A DNA stretch of 64,000 nucleotides from Harmothoe impar (GCA_947462335.1 OX381717.1:17971166-18035165); one strand, 5' to 3'. Positions 12,601 through 23,656 are shown, numbered from the stretch's first letter. Translations and numbers: made by a program. The notes: generated by a model not told the origin, from the sequence alone.

Positions 12601-15600
12601 CTTTGCTAGTTTGCTTCCTCCATCTTTCTAACCTCTATATGCAAAATGCCCACCTCTTGTCAACATGCGCATGACAGATCCCCATCGAGCTTTTCTATTT
12701 CTTTTGTATGTTTAATTATATCACCTTGGATTCTAGTCCAGGCATTTGTCACCTGTGGCCCCCATGTTGCTATATACCTTCTTTAGTTTGCAATTCACGC
12801 ACCAACTCTCGTAATCTCGCACCTCTTTGTGCGAGGTTCCCAGTGATTTTCTCACTTTGTGAAGTCTATTTTAAATCTCAATTTTCTCAGCTATAATCCA
12901 TGTTTGAAAGAAAATGAGAGCATCAATGGATACATAGGGCTGTGCATCGTTGCATATACCTTCCTTTTCTCCTAGACATGTAGAATAGCTGAGAGAATTG
13001 TGATTGAAATAGACTTAACATGGAGAGCAAAAAACACTGGGAACCTGGCACAGTAAGCTCCGGGAGAGGCCGCGGGACATGTGAAATAGCAACCTCTGGA
13101 GGGTCTATGGTATCCCTATGGGGAGCACCCAGACACCCAGTGTAGACCAACCCTGGGCATGCAGCTCCCGCACAGTGGTGCCCCCTAGGCGGCCTTCACT
13201 GAACTAACAGGGGCTACAGACCCGCCCCCTGTATGGACATAGTGAACTAGGAGCTGTTGGATGATTGGCCAAAAAAGGCCCATTCCTGTCTTGATTGTTA
13301 TTAATATTTGAAAGTTATTTCATGAAGATGTTTTTGAGGTAAAGCTAGGTTTAACATCAGAGATGAGAAAGAAGAGCAAAGTTCGTTTTCCTTATGAAGT
13401 ATGGCGTTTCCGTTGTTTACCAAATACCTGACCGCTACACATGCAATGATATTTTTAAGACGATACCGTTATGTTTTATAGTTCTGCAGCTCTTTAATCA
13501 TTACTTTCTGTTACAACCTTTTTGATCAGCATGCTACATTTGAAGCATTGAAATGCTTTCTCCTCAGTAGATTAAGTTATCTAAAGATCAAAAACTTTGG
13601 TCGAGGTGATAAGTCAGTTAAGTTAATTACACTAATGTCCAATTAGGAAACACACCATCCCAAATATGACGGACAGCGAATAAAACATACATACAATGTA
13701 TAGTATGAGACAGACGGACAGCGAAAGGTCAGCCAAGGTCGTTTTAAGACCAATAGAGAAGGCCAAGGTCATTTCAAGGTCAATAGAGGTCATGCATAGC
13801 ACCGCATGAGATTTGGATTTAAACGAATCTTTAATCTCCAAAACTCCACTTTACGTTTCACAATGCTTTCGTCATGATGCACCGAGGCAGCCCCCAGGAG
13901 CAGTGCATCATGCCGATCCTTTGCGAGTGCATCAACCTCAAAGGATCAAAATGATGCATATATGAAGCACCGGTGAGTAACTCGCCAGGGCTACATCAAT
14001 CCATCTTTGCGGCAAAGGGTGACATGGCTTTATAGCACTATGCCATTCACGAAGAGCTAATTTGGGCTAATTGTGGGGTTTTGAAGCTTTAAGATAACGC
14101 TTAAATGTCGATCTTCGTGCGGTGCAGAGGAGAGACAAGACAGAAGTCTGTGGCCCAGAGCCATTAACATGAGAGAGACATATTGAGGATTTATACAGAG
14201 GAAATATCCAGGTATCGTGTTATTATCAGAGAGTGCAGCGACAAATAATACCAACGTCAAGTGCTTGTCAATTTGGACGTAAACTCCATACGATGAGATG
14301 GGCGTGTAGTCGGGTGGTAGGAGGGGGGGATGGGCAAGCTGTTCCCAACTTGTTTGGGTACCCGCGCTTTAAGGACGGCATAGTGATTTCATGCAAAATA
14401 CCCCGTTGTCGTCAGGATGCATGAATATAGACATGGCAAGTAACTCGCCAGTGCTGCATTCAAGCATCATGCAGAGCGTATCAACCCCGTAGGATTGGCA
14501 CGATGCATGAATATAGAGCACGGGCGAGTAACTCGCCAGGGGCTGCATCCTTTGGGAGTGTATAAACTCATAGCGTCTGCATGATGTGTGAATGCAGCGC
14601 TGGCGAGTTATTACTCCCCAGGGCTGCACTCATGTATCATGACAACAAAGGGCATATCGCGTTAAAGTGCTATGCTGCACTTAAAGCGCTAAGCGATGGG
14701 AGTGGACCAGCTTTGGGTTGGTTTGCGGCAGGGGATGGTAGTGAGGTCAATGAGGTTACTTCAAGGTCGAATTGACATGCTAACTCAAGGTCAGGTCTTT
14801 CTTTACCTTCCGCATCATTCTACGTCGCCGCATTTGCAGCTCCGCCTAGTGGCAAATGCAGATATTAGATACTTTCTCTTTAAATCAAATGACTTTTAAT
14901 TAATTAATGTTTTAATCAAGGCAAAGAAAACCTTTACGTAAGAATCAATCATTTCATTTGGTAACTTATTACTTATACATTTTAAAGCATCAGCTTTTTA
15001 AAAACAAATCATTTTCATATTTTATAGTGCTTTGTCAAATCTGTTAAAGAAGGGAAAAGAAATATGCAAGTCATCCCAGGACAGCTTTTAGTAAAACATG
15101 TTTAGATCTGTAGATATTTTAATACTTCATCATAAAGAAGATGGCTAAAGGAACGTTTATAAGCACACACCCTCCTTATTCTTGTAACTTGGCTTTTGCA
15201 CATTCCCACAATTTTACACCAAGCAGCAGATTTATTGGTCTTTTTTTGTGTGGTTTGGCCCTATTTTGAGAAACTCGATTGGGAGCAATTCAATTTGGTA
15301 ACTGATTCTGTTCATGTTTACATATTTTCTGTGATTTCAATTATCGGTACAAAAAAGCCGAGGACTATCTGTGACCTGTGTTATACCACGAAAGGACCGG
15401 GCGGATAGGGGAGAATCTTTTAATGAAAAAACTAAAATAAAAACCTCTCATTTAGCATTCACATTCACCATAGACACCAGTTATAAGCCTCAGGCTGTGA
15501 CCTGTTACATGCGACCCTAGAGTTCTGATTGTTGTCCCTATATTTAAAGCAGTCAGGCTGGACGTATATGGAAGTAGGGCGCTAGGTTCAAAGGAGAATT

Positions 15601-18600
15601 GTAAAATGTACCCTGGTGGTAAAATTCGTCAGTAGCCGAGTCAAAGCATAAACTAAATAACACTGAGATGCATTCAGGCTAGATGTTATATGCACCCATA
15701 CGCGTATCTAACTTCGGGAATCTGGTATAGAGAGCCCTCTGAACCAGGGCCCTTGTCTCAGTATCCATGAGAACATTCAACACCGGTAGTCCAAACCAAC
15801 GGTGAATTATCAACGGTGGTAAGAACAGTTTCCGAGGGCCTACTGTCCTAAGGGTTTGGCTCAGAAGTCCCCTGTTTCAAGGGCCCTGGTACAGGGGCCT
15901 TCTATCTCAAGGGCCCTGGTTCAGGAGGCTCCTGTTCCAAGGGCCCTGGTTAGGGGGCTCCAGTTCCAGGGGCCCCAAGCCCTGTGAATATTGTCGCTGA
16001 TACAGTCTATTCTGAACCCATATTACCATTCTGATCCTCTGTTTCTATATAGAAAATATATCAGAGAAAACACATGTACTTCCAGGCTTGTCATGGAAAT
16101 CATATTCAAAACTGTCATTTAGTAATATCCTTATATTGTTATATTGAAAGTAAGAACAATAGACTTTGAAATAAATCTTTGAAATAAATTTCTGAAATGA
16201 AATTTTCAACTTAGATTTCAAACCATAATTATATGGGAATGGTGGGGAAATTGTGCTTCAATCTATTTTAATACTGTGATAGCAAAAGCAGTGTTTTTCT
16301 TGTGAAGTTCAACTACTCAAAAAATGCACTGCCAAACAACTCATACTCTAAAGAAATATTCAAATGAAACTAGAGGAGTATGGATATGCAGAATGGACAC
16401 ATTTCTAGTTAGTAAATAAAGTGAATGAAATAAGAGCCTAGGTGAGTAGATGAACTCCTTTTTCTTCCTAACTGTGTGGTGCATTAAGGTCGTACTATCC
16501 TCTCTCTTCCCTTACATATGAAGAAGTGGACTAAGGCCAAGAAATGAGTTCCTTATTAAGACTATAGTTATTCAAAAAATCTTATTTTGATAGAAAAAAA
16601 AGCCATAAAAGTAGACACACGGAAACGCTTCAGTTACACCGGTGTCCCATATAATTTTTTTCTTTTCTAAAAATTAAATCATTTTAGGAAAATCTTATCT
16701 TTGTTAATAGATAAGCAAGTAATGCTCTAATTTTTTAATTATTTTTCTTTCATTTTCTTGGCCTATCACCCTGGAACCTGTATAGAATCCCTATATCTAC
16801 TTACCGTGTGCGAACGAACCCTCTTTTCAGAGTAGCTTCTGTATTTTTTGTATTCTAGAGCCTTTATGGTAAAATGATTAAACCTATTAGAATTTGATTC
16901 ACTTATTATTTCTTTTTATTCGAAAAGTTAGTTTCGATCTATTGCAACTGTCATTGATGACATAGCCAATACAAATTAATTAGTTTTTAGCACATTTATT
17001 CCCTGTACTACATTCTTTTCTAGAGGTTTAGCTTTCTCAGTACGGCAAAAATACTTTCAATTTGACCAGTCCAAAATAGACATAATAATGTAACTTTCAT
17101 CATATCAGGTAGCACAAAATAGTATTAGTTCTTTCTACTGTTAGCTCAAACTTTTGAGAATAAATAAAAAATGGCAGCTTTTCCCAAAACTGACCTTGTT
17201 CCTGTCCTGAAGGTCACTCCCATCATGCCCTGCGTGGTGAGAGATCCGCTTCCTGCTGTCGGACAACGTCCTGGTTACCGTGACGTCACGTCGCGGAATG
17301 TCGTCACCGAATGTCACGTCCGGTCCTGAGTCTGACTTCCGTTGTCGTGGACCACCCGGTAACTATTTCAAGTGATATATTTTGATAAGAGGCACATTTC
17401 AAGGAATTTTATGTTATAGTTTGTGGACAGTTTTGTAAACTGACCCGCTCTGATGGCGTATAGGAAAATCATCACTGGCATTCAGGACTTCTGGAACTAC
17501 TTTCTGCATCTGGGTCTTTAGCTGCCGGGACTACTTTCTGCTTCTGGGTTGGATGCTGCAATAACTTTTTTCTGGGTCTGGGACAGAGCAGCCGGAACTA
17601 CTTTCTGGTTCTGGGAAGTTAGCTACCAGGGCTTCTCTCTTGTTCGGGGAAGTTAACTGCCGCGGCTACTCTCTTGTTCGGGTAAAGTTAACTGCCGGGA
17701 CTACTTTCTTGTTCGGGAAAGTTAACTGCCGGGACTACTTTCTGGTTCTGGGAAGTTAGCTACTACTTTCTAGTTCTGGGAAGTTAGCTGCCAGGACTAC
17801 TTTCTTGTCCGGGGAAGTTAACTGCCGGAACTACTTTCTGGTTCTGGGAAGTTAGCTATCGGGACTACTTTCTGGTTCTGGGATGTTAACTGCCGGAACT
17901 GCTTTCAACTTCTTGGACGTAAGCTAGCTGCTGGAACTACTTTCTGGTTCTGGGTAGGGCTTTGCTGGGATTACTTTCTGTTAGACCTCATGTAGGAGTT
18001 ATAGATGACTGCGGTCCCAGAAGTGATGTGTGCCAGAGATGATTCCTAGTCAGCCATCTTATTGCGGCCAGTTTGGATTCAAAGAGGGTAGAGTCACTAA
18101 CGTAAAGGAAGAAACTTATAAGTTCTGAAAAGGTGAGAGGGAATTTAAAGAGAGGCGGGGAAGAATTAATAGACATACACCACACAGCAAAAGCACAGAC
18201 AGACGCTAACATATATAAGTACTACTCCCGCGTTTGGTGATAGACTAGCGAGTGATTAGCATGCATTAATAATCTATGGAAAATTTGCGGGAAAATCTAG
18301 TAATATCCAACACCAAATGGGTACTAATGAAAAATAATCCAAGTGTCATTTGGTGGTATCAAGGTAATATGGCACCAGAGCATTCCAGGTTTTGGGCCTT
18401 CTGAATCAAAATCAGGGCCTTTGCGATGGGAGTGTCCTTGGAACAGAGGCCCCTTGAACCAGGGTCCTTTGAAGAGCAGTTCCTTGAGCCAGGACCTTTG
18501 GAACAAGGACCCTTGAAACAGGGGCCACCTGGTCCAAGGCCATTTTGGATAAAAGCCCCCTGAACCAGGGCCCTTAAGACAAGGTAGGTGTCGAAGGCCC

Positions 18601-21600
18601 TAGTGGGAAACCAAGGACCCTAGCTCAGAAGGCCCAAACCCTGAAGGACCCTGGTAGCCTGGTACTATGCTAATTAGCATATTAAGCCACGCCTACTACT
18701 GAATATTCATACCCGGGGGGTGGGGTTAGCTGAAGTGGGTGGGGCGGTGCCGTGGTGGTGGGCGGAGTCCCGGTGGTGCTGTCCGTCTGGTGATATATGC
18801 AGGTGCTCGCCGCTGGGGTACCTCCTTATATGGATGTGGGCGTGGCTTGTGTGTGAGTGGGCGTGGCCTGTGGGGGTGTGGTGGTGAGGGGGGAGTGGCG
18901 GGAGAGGGGAGGAGACCCCGTGATGGGGCGGGGTACCCGGGTGACCGGGAGGCGGGGAACGTTTACCGAGATTTGTCGACTGCAAAAAGAAACCGTAACC
19001 TCCGATGTAAATGAGAGCCCCATAAGCAGTGATTATAAAAAGCCTGTTATTTTTCCTGGCGAGCCAATATTAGCAATTCAGGACACAACAGGGTCAATAT
19101 GTTGTCCTTTTCGAAAGAAATAAAATTTCCAATTCAGTCTCCAAAATTAAAACATGGCCTTCCTGAAATATGTTTCCTTGCTGTTTGGTAGGGTGTTGCA
19201 AAGAATAAGCATGGGCATAGATACAAAGATAGTGCTTTTAAAATACCTGCCACCAAAGCAACTGCCAAGAAGCAATGTGCATTGAGTTAACCATGGTCAG
19301 TCCTTTTTAAAATTTGTAAAACCTGTACATAACTTTATGTAAGGGTTATGGTCATTGCTGAGTTTGGGAAGGACAGAGACAATGTCGGAATTTTCTTTAC
19401 ACACTTGCCATTGTAAGTAGTGATTACCAGGAACTTGTTACAATTAGACTGACTAGACACTAGAAACAATGATTATAGTCATTTAAAGTGAAAATAAATA
19501 TCAGTCAAAATCAAGTCTCAGACAAAAGGATTAGGTCCTTTAAAAGAATACAACTATTCTTAGTTTTTCTATCAGTTTTTCTTAGTTGTAATTAAAGGGA
19601 TCATCATATGCTAAAGGAATGGCTCCTAAATGGCCAATTTGTGAATTTTAAGTGAAAAGGGGAAAAGTGAAGACAGACAGGGAGGGGTAGGACTATATAC
19701 AACAAGGTGACAACAAACATATGAAATATTCAAAGGGCATGCAAACACAATGGTGGTTGTGAAATAGATATAAGTATATATAGGTAGTGTAATTAATCAT
19801 TAATCAATAAAACTATAATATATCAAATACGTATAAGGACAGGAAATACAATAGTGTGCAATGATATAGGCTTAAAAGAATTAATTATTAATAGTATTTA
19901 GATTTATAATTTATCATGATATACTTAATCTATACTATCGCATTTTTTAAAACCTTTGTTGTTGGTCATAATCAATTGATGTGTTTGGTTTTGTGTTTTG
20001 TATGACAATTTGTGATTGGTTGATTGTTTTTTATGATAGTTTGTGATTGGTTGTGTGTTTTGTATGGGTGTTTGTGATTGGTTGTGTATTTTGAATGATA
20101 GTTTGCGATTGGTTGTGTATTTTGTGTGACGGTTTGTGATTGGTTGTGTGTTTTGTATGATGGTTCGTGACTGGTTGTGTGTTTTGTAGACAGTTTGTGA
20201 TTGGTCATCTGTTTTGTATGATGTTTTTGATTGGTTGTGTGTTCTGTATGCTGGTTTGTGATTGGCTGTGCCTTTTGTATCAGATCTTGTGATAGGGTAT
20301 GTTTTGTATCATTTGTGATTGGTCGTGTGTTTTGTATGAGAGTGTTTTGTTATGTGTTTTTGCATCAGTTTACGATTGGCGGTGAGTTTTGTATATCAGT
20401 TCTGTGTGGTTTATCATATTGAGTGTTTTGTGTGGTAGATTCTGATTGGATGATCATTATGTATCAAGCCTTCTGATTGGTCAGCAGGACTCACGTGTGA
20501 CTCGGCGGGGATCCCTGTGAGGTCAAACAGCGCCGACTCGAGGCGGCGAATGGTGCGTAATTGGTCGTTGAGCTCTGCCTCTGTGAGATGGCGCTCTGCC
20601 TTCATATTCTGTCAGGTAGAGAGGGGGATATCCAGGTTAGTGCGTGCACTATTGTAAAATCTTGTGTATTAGCCCAACTCGCGTATTTGCCTTTGGGAAT
20701 AACCTATAAGTCTATCAGGGGGTCTCAGTATAGCAACTTTAGTACTGTAGTATACATCTAAAAATTTACGCATGCCCTGCACTCTGACTTTATCCTGATC
20801 TTGCTTACTAGTTGCGGCCTATACGCGAGAATTTATGGTAACCGAGCATCATGCCTCCCAGTTCATGTTCATTTGTTGTCATGATGCACCAGCATACCAC
20901 TGTACATAGGATTGGCATGATGTAATGGAGCACCGGTGAATTACTGTCCCAGTAAAACTTCAGGATCAAGAAAACATATTTAGACCTATAAAAGATGACT
21001 GCTGTCACAGCTGGTATCCTTGCTTGTGACCAGCAACTAAGCCTCAGAATCACCTCCATTGAGAAAATAACACCATTTATTACATGGTAGTACGGCCTTC
21101 TCTCTGCTAAGCCTATGGGAGCTCCGCACTCCATGCCCCCATGGAGTACGGTGTAGCCATACTCCATGACCTCCAAATTTGTTGATTTTCTCCATTTAAA
21201 GACTGTAGGGCCATGTAATAAACACAAAACCCCACTTATTAACATAAATGCACATCATACATCACCAGTTGAAGCTTCAACTCGTGAAGTATGATGTGGA
21301 TGTATGTCCATAGAGTTTTGTCTATATCTCACTGAATCTCTATTGACACTAGAATCACAAGAGTGCCTTACCTCTAGTTGGCTGGTAGCCTTCTCGTACA
21401 TCATCCGTGTCAGCGCCACCTTCTGGTTCTGAAGGTCCAGGTTCATCGCATCCTAACAGAACGAAAACATTTGTTTTTATTTTGAATGTCTCATTAATAT
21501 TATGAGATAGCACCATGCCTCGCGGCTTCATGTTAAATTGTCCGCATAATCCATCAATGCAGTGACGGCCTGTACCTTTCTAGCCCTGCATTGGTGCATC

Positions 21601-22069
21601 ATGCTGATCCTTCTGGAGTGCATCGCGCTGGGAAATTAGGCATCATGTTGCCCTCAAAAGGTTGGAACTCAACTATTTGTCCCCAGGCACTTAAAACTCA
21701 ACCCTCATACATTTGAACATTGCCATAAAAATTTAGGACAGAAACATAGATTATTTACGACAGATAAAACCCATATACTAGTAATATAGGACACATGAAT
21801 CACTTCTCTTACTTTCCTTCATGTCTACATCTAGCTGCTTAGTTCATTGTAAAATAGATACCGGTATTTCCTTAATAAATCAATCACAAATTCAATTTTT
21901 ATTGAGAAACCTACGTTAACAGGCTGTGGCCCGGTGACACGACTGGAGCCGGTAGCGTCTGTGGGGAGTGGAGGGGACCCAGGTCCTCCCCCAGGGGGTT
22001 GGTCAGCGTCCGAGCCTCCTCCACGCCCGGAGGCTCGTCCCAGCAACGTGAGCGCCACATAGGGACCCG
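6568..22069 (-). CDS. ARHGEF11/12: RhoGEF of the PDZ-RhoGEF/LARG family (partial, spliced; gene span)
   Basis: This is a minus-strand gene assembled from exons at 21915-22069, 21372-21452, 20495-20608, 18713-18979, 17195-17362, 14807-14845 (tentative), 11482-11610, 10678-10800 and 6568-6675. Family members link G-alpha-12/13 coupled receptors to RhoA: the PDZ domain binds receptor or plexin tails, the RGS-like domain binds G-alpha-12/13, and DH-PH catalyses GDP release from RhoA at the membrane. Visible here are the last PDZ strand (GPYVALTLLG), a charged coiled coil, a Pro/His/Ser-rich linker, an acidic segment ending ILGAEDDFSTDEDG and the first part of the RGS-like domain (FSDLNALKRKPSHLAVF). 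All internal junctions are phase 0, so missed exons could be added without frame problems. DH-PH lies outside the window. The symbol reflects family; whether it is pre-duplication (single 11/12 orthologue) is inference. Confidence 0.85.
7421..7667. repeat. Short inverted-repeat element (MITE-like)
   Basis: The outer ends read GCCGGTCATCCACTGCCG and, inverted, GGCGGTGATCCACTGCCG. The inside is rich in TGCGAGT/ACTCGCA motifs and a central GATCCACTGC. It is about 247 bp with no coding capacity. The target duplication is unclear. Confidence 0.6.
7774..8005. repeat. TA-target MITE, family AGGCCAAAAAA...GGTTTGTTTCAGGT (copy 1)
   Basis: Terminal inverted repeats read AGGCCAAAAAAGAAAAAGGT...TTTCAGGT and ACCTGAAACAAACCTTTTTT...GGC, flanked by TA on both sides. 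Related copies lie at 24,718-24,992 and 54,874-55,187. The interior carries GTAGGGTCGG and GTGTCGGCCCTGTTT. A Tc1/mariner-type non-autonomous element is likely from the TA target. Confidence 0.7.
8361..8719. repeat. Palindromic MITE block, two adjoining degenerate copies
   Basis: It begins at TTTAAGGGCCGCATAGCGC and ends at GCACTTAAAGGTTAG, with internal termini GTTAAGGATTAACCC and TCTTGAAAAGGTTAA. Three hairpins of the GCAGCCCTGGCGAGTT type are present. The middle one is close to a perfect palindrome. Confidence 0.7.
8860..9297. repeat. Palindromic MITE with amplified internal hairpins
   Basis: It starts near TTTGAGGACGGCATG and ends GCCGTCCTTAAAGGGTTA. Ordinary copies carry two hairpins; this one carries four in tandem, separated by the palindromic spacer GCCGACCCTACGGG...CCCGTAGTGTCGG. 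Internal module amplification explains its roughly 440-bp length. Confidence 0.75.
9421..9943. repeat. Non-autonomous element with about 45-bp terminal inverted repeats
   Basis: The left end reads TCGATACAGATTCAAAATTT and continues into ATGACCGACTGACGTC. The right end is its inverse (GACGTCAGCCGGTCATAGG, then TTTTGAACCTGTATCGA). Similar host sequence (GTAACTTGTTAG.G.TTGGATGCAA) lies on both outer sides, at about 9,366 and 9,976. That implies an older repeat, or a long flanking duplication, around it. No open frame is present. Confidence 0.6.
10444..10608. repeat. Palindromic MITE (truncated) containing a perfect 59-bp palindrome
   Basis: Positions 10,508-10,566 form 29-bp perfect arms around a single T: the left arm begins CATGATGCATGAATGCAGCC and the right arm ends GGCTGCATTCATGCATCATG. 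The spacer palindrome with CCATAGGGTCGGC lies to its left. Confidence 0.8.
10678..10800 (-). CDS. ARHGEF11/12: RhoGEF exon: acidic segment before the RGS-like domain
   Basis: The 123-bp exon (41 codons, phase 0-0) has acceptor GGTTTCAG and donor GTGAGTTT. It begins GGPAIIPMMQQTSSEGG and ends ILGAEDDFSTDEDGA. ARHGEF11/12 proteins carry an 'IIG.EDD.D' acidic motif just before the RGS-like domain, known to help contact G-alpha; the ILGAEDDF here is in the equivalent place. The next exon (6568-6675) continues directly into the RGS-like fold. Confidence 0.85.
11482..11610 (-). CDS. ARHGEF11/12: RhoGEF exon: Ser/Pro/Asp-rich linker
   Basis: The 129-bp exon (43 codons, phase 0-0) is bounded by CCTCCCCCAG and GTACGGGA. 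It encodes a disordered stretch with PSDPPPHSPSPAKDDGPL and an acidic tail, DSADDYGDSAHYDE. There is no fold to recognise. Assignment rests on strand, splice sites, matching phase and position between the coiled-coil and RGS-like exons. Confidence 0.75.
11993..12317. repeat. PIF/Harbinger-type MITE, GGGAGTGGTCATTTTTTAAC family (copy 1)
   Basis: The terminal inverted repeats GGGAGTGGTCATTTTTTAAC and GTTAAAAAATGACCACTCCC are flanked by TTA on both sides. The interior is made of short units of the type GGGGTC.AAATTTTTTTGG together with long C runs. A 3-bp TTA target is the PIF/Harbinger signature. Confidence 0.8.
13862..14059. repeat. Palindromic MITE (degenerate)
   Basis: It has two decayed hairpins (GATGCACCGAGGCAG; GCACCGGTGAGTAACTCGCC) around a spacer containing CCGATCCTTTGCGAGTG and its inverse. 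The end reads CCATTCACGAAGAGCTAA. Confidence 0.6.
14367..14691. repeat. Palindromic MITE, three hairpins
   Basis: It starts GCTTTAAGGACGGCATAGTG and ends GCTGCACTTAAAGCGCTAA. The hairpins are centred near 14,440, 14,535 and 14,615. Confidence 0.7.
14807..14845 (-). CDS. ARHGEF11/12: Candidate 39-bp microexon of the RhoGEF
   Basis: An acceptor-like CCACTAG and a donor GTAAAGAAAG on the minus strand enclose 13 codons, phase 0-0, reading AELQMRRRRMMRK. The phase matches both neighbouring exons (17195-17362 and 11482-11610). The polypyrimidine tract is weak and the peptide is short, so it could be a chance open stretch. A basic microexon in a disordered linker would be typical of alternative splicing. 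Confidence 0.4.
14846..17194. other. Intronic stretch without recognised coding sequence
   Basis: It is mostly A/T-rich single-copy-looking sequence. A short degenerate minisatellite built on AAGGGCCCTGGTTCAGG lies at 15,861-15,985. The same motif recurs at 18,400-18,620. Confidence 0.55.
17195..17362 (-). CDS. ARHGEF11/12: RhoGEF exon: basic/Ser-rich linker
   Basis: The 168-bp exon (56 codons, phase 0-0) has donor AAG|GTCAGT. The acceptor TGAAATAG lacks a strong pyrimidine tract, so the 5' boundary is less certain. The peptide contains RQRKSDSGPDVTFGDD and RTLSDSRKRISHHAGH, a pattern of basic-Ser motifs resembling phosphorylation sites in family linkers. Strand, phase and location support membership of the gene. 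Confidence 0.7.
17480..17985. repeat. Minisatellite, unit about 34-36 bp
   Basis: Degenerate units built on GTTAGCTGCCGGGACTACTTT followed by CTGGTTCTGGGAA are repeated about fourteen times. It lies in a RhoGEF intron. Confidence 0.8.
18400..18620. repeat. Degenerate minisatellite with CCAGGGCCCTT motifs
   Basis: Short units such as CCTTGAACCAGGGTCCTTT and CCTTGAAACAGGGGCC recur irregularly. They are related to 15,861-15,985. Confidence 0.55.
18713..18979 (-). CDS. ARHGEF11/12: RhoGEF exon: Pro/His-rich linker
   Basis: The 267-bp exon (89 codons, phase 0-0) has a strong acceptor (TTTCTTTTTGCAG) and a weaker donor (CGG|GTATGA). The product is low complexity: RSPPPGHPGTPPHHG, then His-rich tracts such as HAHSHTSHAHIHIRR, ending TSANPTPR. 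No domain is visible. The GC-rich sequence is also open in other frames, so the call rests on splice sites and on both phases matching neighbouring exons. Confidence 0.6.
19975..20460. repeat. Minisatellite, TGTGATTGGTTGTGTGTTTT
   Basis: Units of about 34 bp combining TTTGTGATTGGTTGTGTGTT with TTGTATGATGG are repeated roughly a dozen times with drift. The array ends just before the exon at 20,495. The repeated GATTGG core equals an inverted CCAAT box, which may be coincidental. Confidence 0.8.
20495..20608 (-). CDS. ARHGEF11/12: RhoGEF exon: coiled coil, second part
   Basis: The 114-bp exon (38 codons, phase 0-0) lies between acceptor TACCTGACAG and donor GTGAGTCC. It encodes NMKAERHLTEAELNDQL, then RTIRRLESALFDLTG. 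The heptad-like, charged helix continues the coiled coil that follows the PDZ domain in ARHGEF11/12 proteins and is used for oligomerisation in the family. Confidence 0.85.
20667..20838. repeat. Fragment of the CCGTAAA-ended TA MITE
   Basis: The right end GGCCTATACGCGAGAATTTA followed by TGGTA matches the end of the copy at 52,589-52,752. The left end is decayed and its position approximate. Confidence 0.4.
21372..21452 (-). CDS. ARHGEF11/12: RhoGEF exon: coiled coil, first part
   Basis: The 81-bp exon (27 codons, phase 0-0) has acceptor TTCTGTTAG and donor GTAAGGCA. It encodes a helix starting DAMNLDLQNQKVALTRMM and ending KATSQLE. It follows the PDZ-end exon and precedes the second coiled-coil exon. 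The reading frame is closed in the other two frames over most of its length. Confidence 0.85.
21520..21665. repeat. Palindromic MITE fragment
   Basis: It holds one hairpin (ATCAATGCAGTGACGGCC...GCCCTGCATTGGTGCATC) and the right terminus GCCCTCAAAAGGTTGG. Confidence 0.55.
21915..22069 (-). CDS. ARHGEF11/12: RhoGEF exon: end of the PDZ domain and Gly/Pro linker
   Basis: The 155-bp exon starts in phase 1 (two bases complete a split codon) and ends in phase 0. The acceptor is TTCCTTCCTCCAG and the donor GTAGGTTT. It opens with GPYVALTLLGR, the last beta strand of the class I PDZ domain of PDZ-RhoGEF/LARG. A Gly/Pro/Ser-rich linker follows, ending SSRVTGPQPVN. The exons encoding the body of the PDZ domain (carboxylate-binding loop, first helix) were not recognised upstream within the window. 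Confidence 0.85.
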
Positions 22070-23339
22070 CTGGAGGAAGGAAGAAGGGCACAGGTTAATG
22101 AAGGTCAATGAAAGTAATTGAAGGTCAATAGTCAATAGTCCACATGCTATATTATATTAGTACTAAAATGCTTGTCATTCCCTTGAAGACACCAGAATCT
22201 TTTTTTACACACATATTGTATGCTTTATAACATATTTGAAAATGTTATCTGCAATTTGGCAACATAGATTGGGCTTAATGAAGAGCTCAAATAATCATAT
22301 CAAAATTGCATGGCTGCATTTCTCTAAAGAGCACGGAATTCTATACTGGTTAAAGTATTCAAATGTATTATAAACTGAAATACAATCAAGTCATTTTATC
22401 TTTAAAATGTAAACAGTGAAACCTTTGCACAATAATAACATCATTCTATTACAAAACTAAATAAAACAGTTTATGTTGTGGGCAACAGTTATATCACAGT
22501 TAACACACTTTAACAACTGTCACATTATTGCAAACATATCCAAGCTGATTTCTCTGGAAGTAAAATATCATTATCAGGATATAATAACAAGGCAGTGTTA
22601 TGATTGTCCTTATGCCACAGCAGCTGGGTGACGGGATTTCTGCAAAGTAAATAAAGCTGATTATTACTGTATATAAACATTCTGAGGTATGTAACTCTTA
22701 GGTTGTAAAGTTTTCTAAATTCTGATGACTATCCTAACACCTTTGACTATATATAAATTCCAATAATTCTATTTCAAGACTCAAGTCCTTACAACTTTAG
22801 GGCTACGTGCTACTAGAAATGAGTTCACATGGTTCACATGGTTACCATAGCAACATGTACACACCCCTCCTGGCTCATTCAGGTTCCTTAGTTACCATAG
22901 CAACCCTCCCATCATGCTCTATGTTCCTGAGTCACTCAGTGCAGCAGGTGAGATCCTCACACCCTCCCACCCCTCAAGGTGGACTAGTCCATTCTCATGT
23001 AAGGGTCTAGAGATAGGGACAAGGACTAGTCCAGTGTGTAGGTAAGGGGGTGGGACAGGTGTGGTTTAAATGAAATATAAAGCCAGTCCAATGTAGCTCA
23101 AGGTCGAGAACATGTTTCAACTTGATGAGGTACTGGTGAGCAGGGGAGTCTAAGATACCGTTCCTGTTCAATTTGATGAAAGCTTTTATGGATTCAGAGT
23201 CAAAATCAAGCATAGGCCTAGTCACTGGGGCATGTTCACAATATTCGTATCATACCCTGTGCCGTAGACATCTTAATAGTACAAGGTTACTACCATATAA
23301 AATACAGTATTCAAATATCAGTAAATGGGCGCTTAGTTA
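22070..23339. other. Intronic stretch without recognised coding sequence
   Basis: It is A/T-rich and looks mostly unique. Short repeats of GGTTACCATAGCAAC occur near 22,840-22,905. No PDZ-encoding exon was found on the minus strand. Confidence 0.5.
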
Positions 23340-23656
23340 GGCCACTGAAAAAAAAAAAAGTTTCTCATCACCGCGAGCATCATTAAAATCAAGTTTTGGG
23401 GAAAACGGTTTTTTTTTGTCAATTTTTGATTCAAATTAAAGCTAATAATTCCAGCAATGCAGTGGAAAATAGATAACTTACATTACTCCACTTTTAAAGA
23501 TCAAATAATTCTTCACCAACAAAATGTGAATTTTGGTCTCGAAAAACGAAAATTATCCTATACATTTTGAACCTGCCAGTATAAAAAAAAAAAAAGCCTC
23601 CCTCGTCAGATTACTCAGACCTTGGTGATGAGAAACCACTTTTTTTTTGAGTGGCC
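23340..23656. repeat. PIF/Harbinger-like MITE with TTA target
   Basis: The ends read GGCCACTGAAAAAAAAAAAA then GTTTCTCATCACC, and inverted GGTGATGAGAAACCACTTTT then AGTGGCC. TTA flanks both sides. It is a different family from the GGGAGTGGTC elements. Confidence 0.75.

Noticed and set aside
18739..19123. Plus-strand Gly/Arg-rich open frames
   Set aside because: They are shadows of the GC-rich Pro/His exon on the minus strand, which has splice sites and matching phase.
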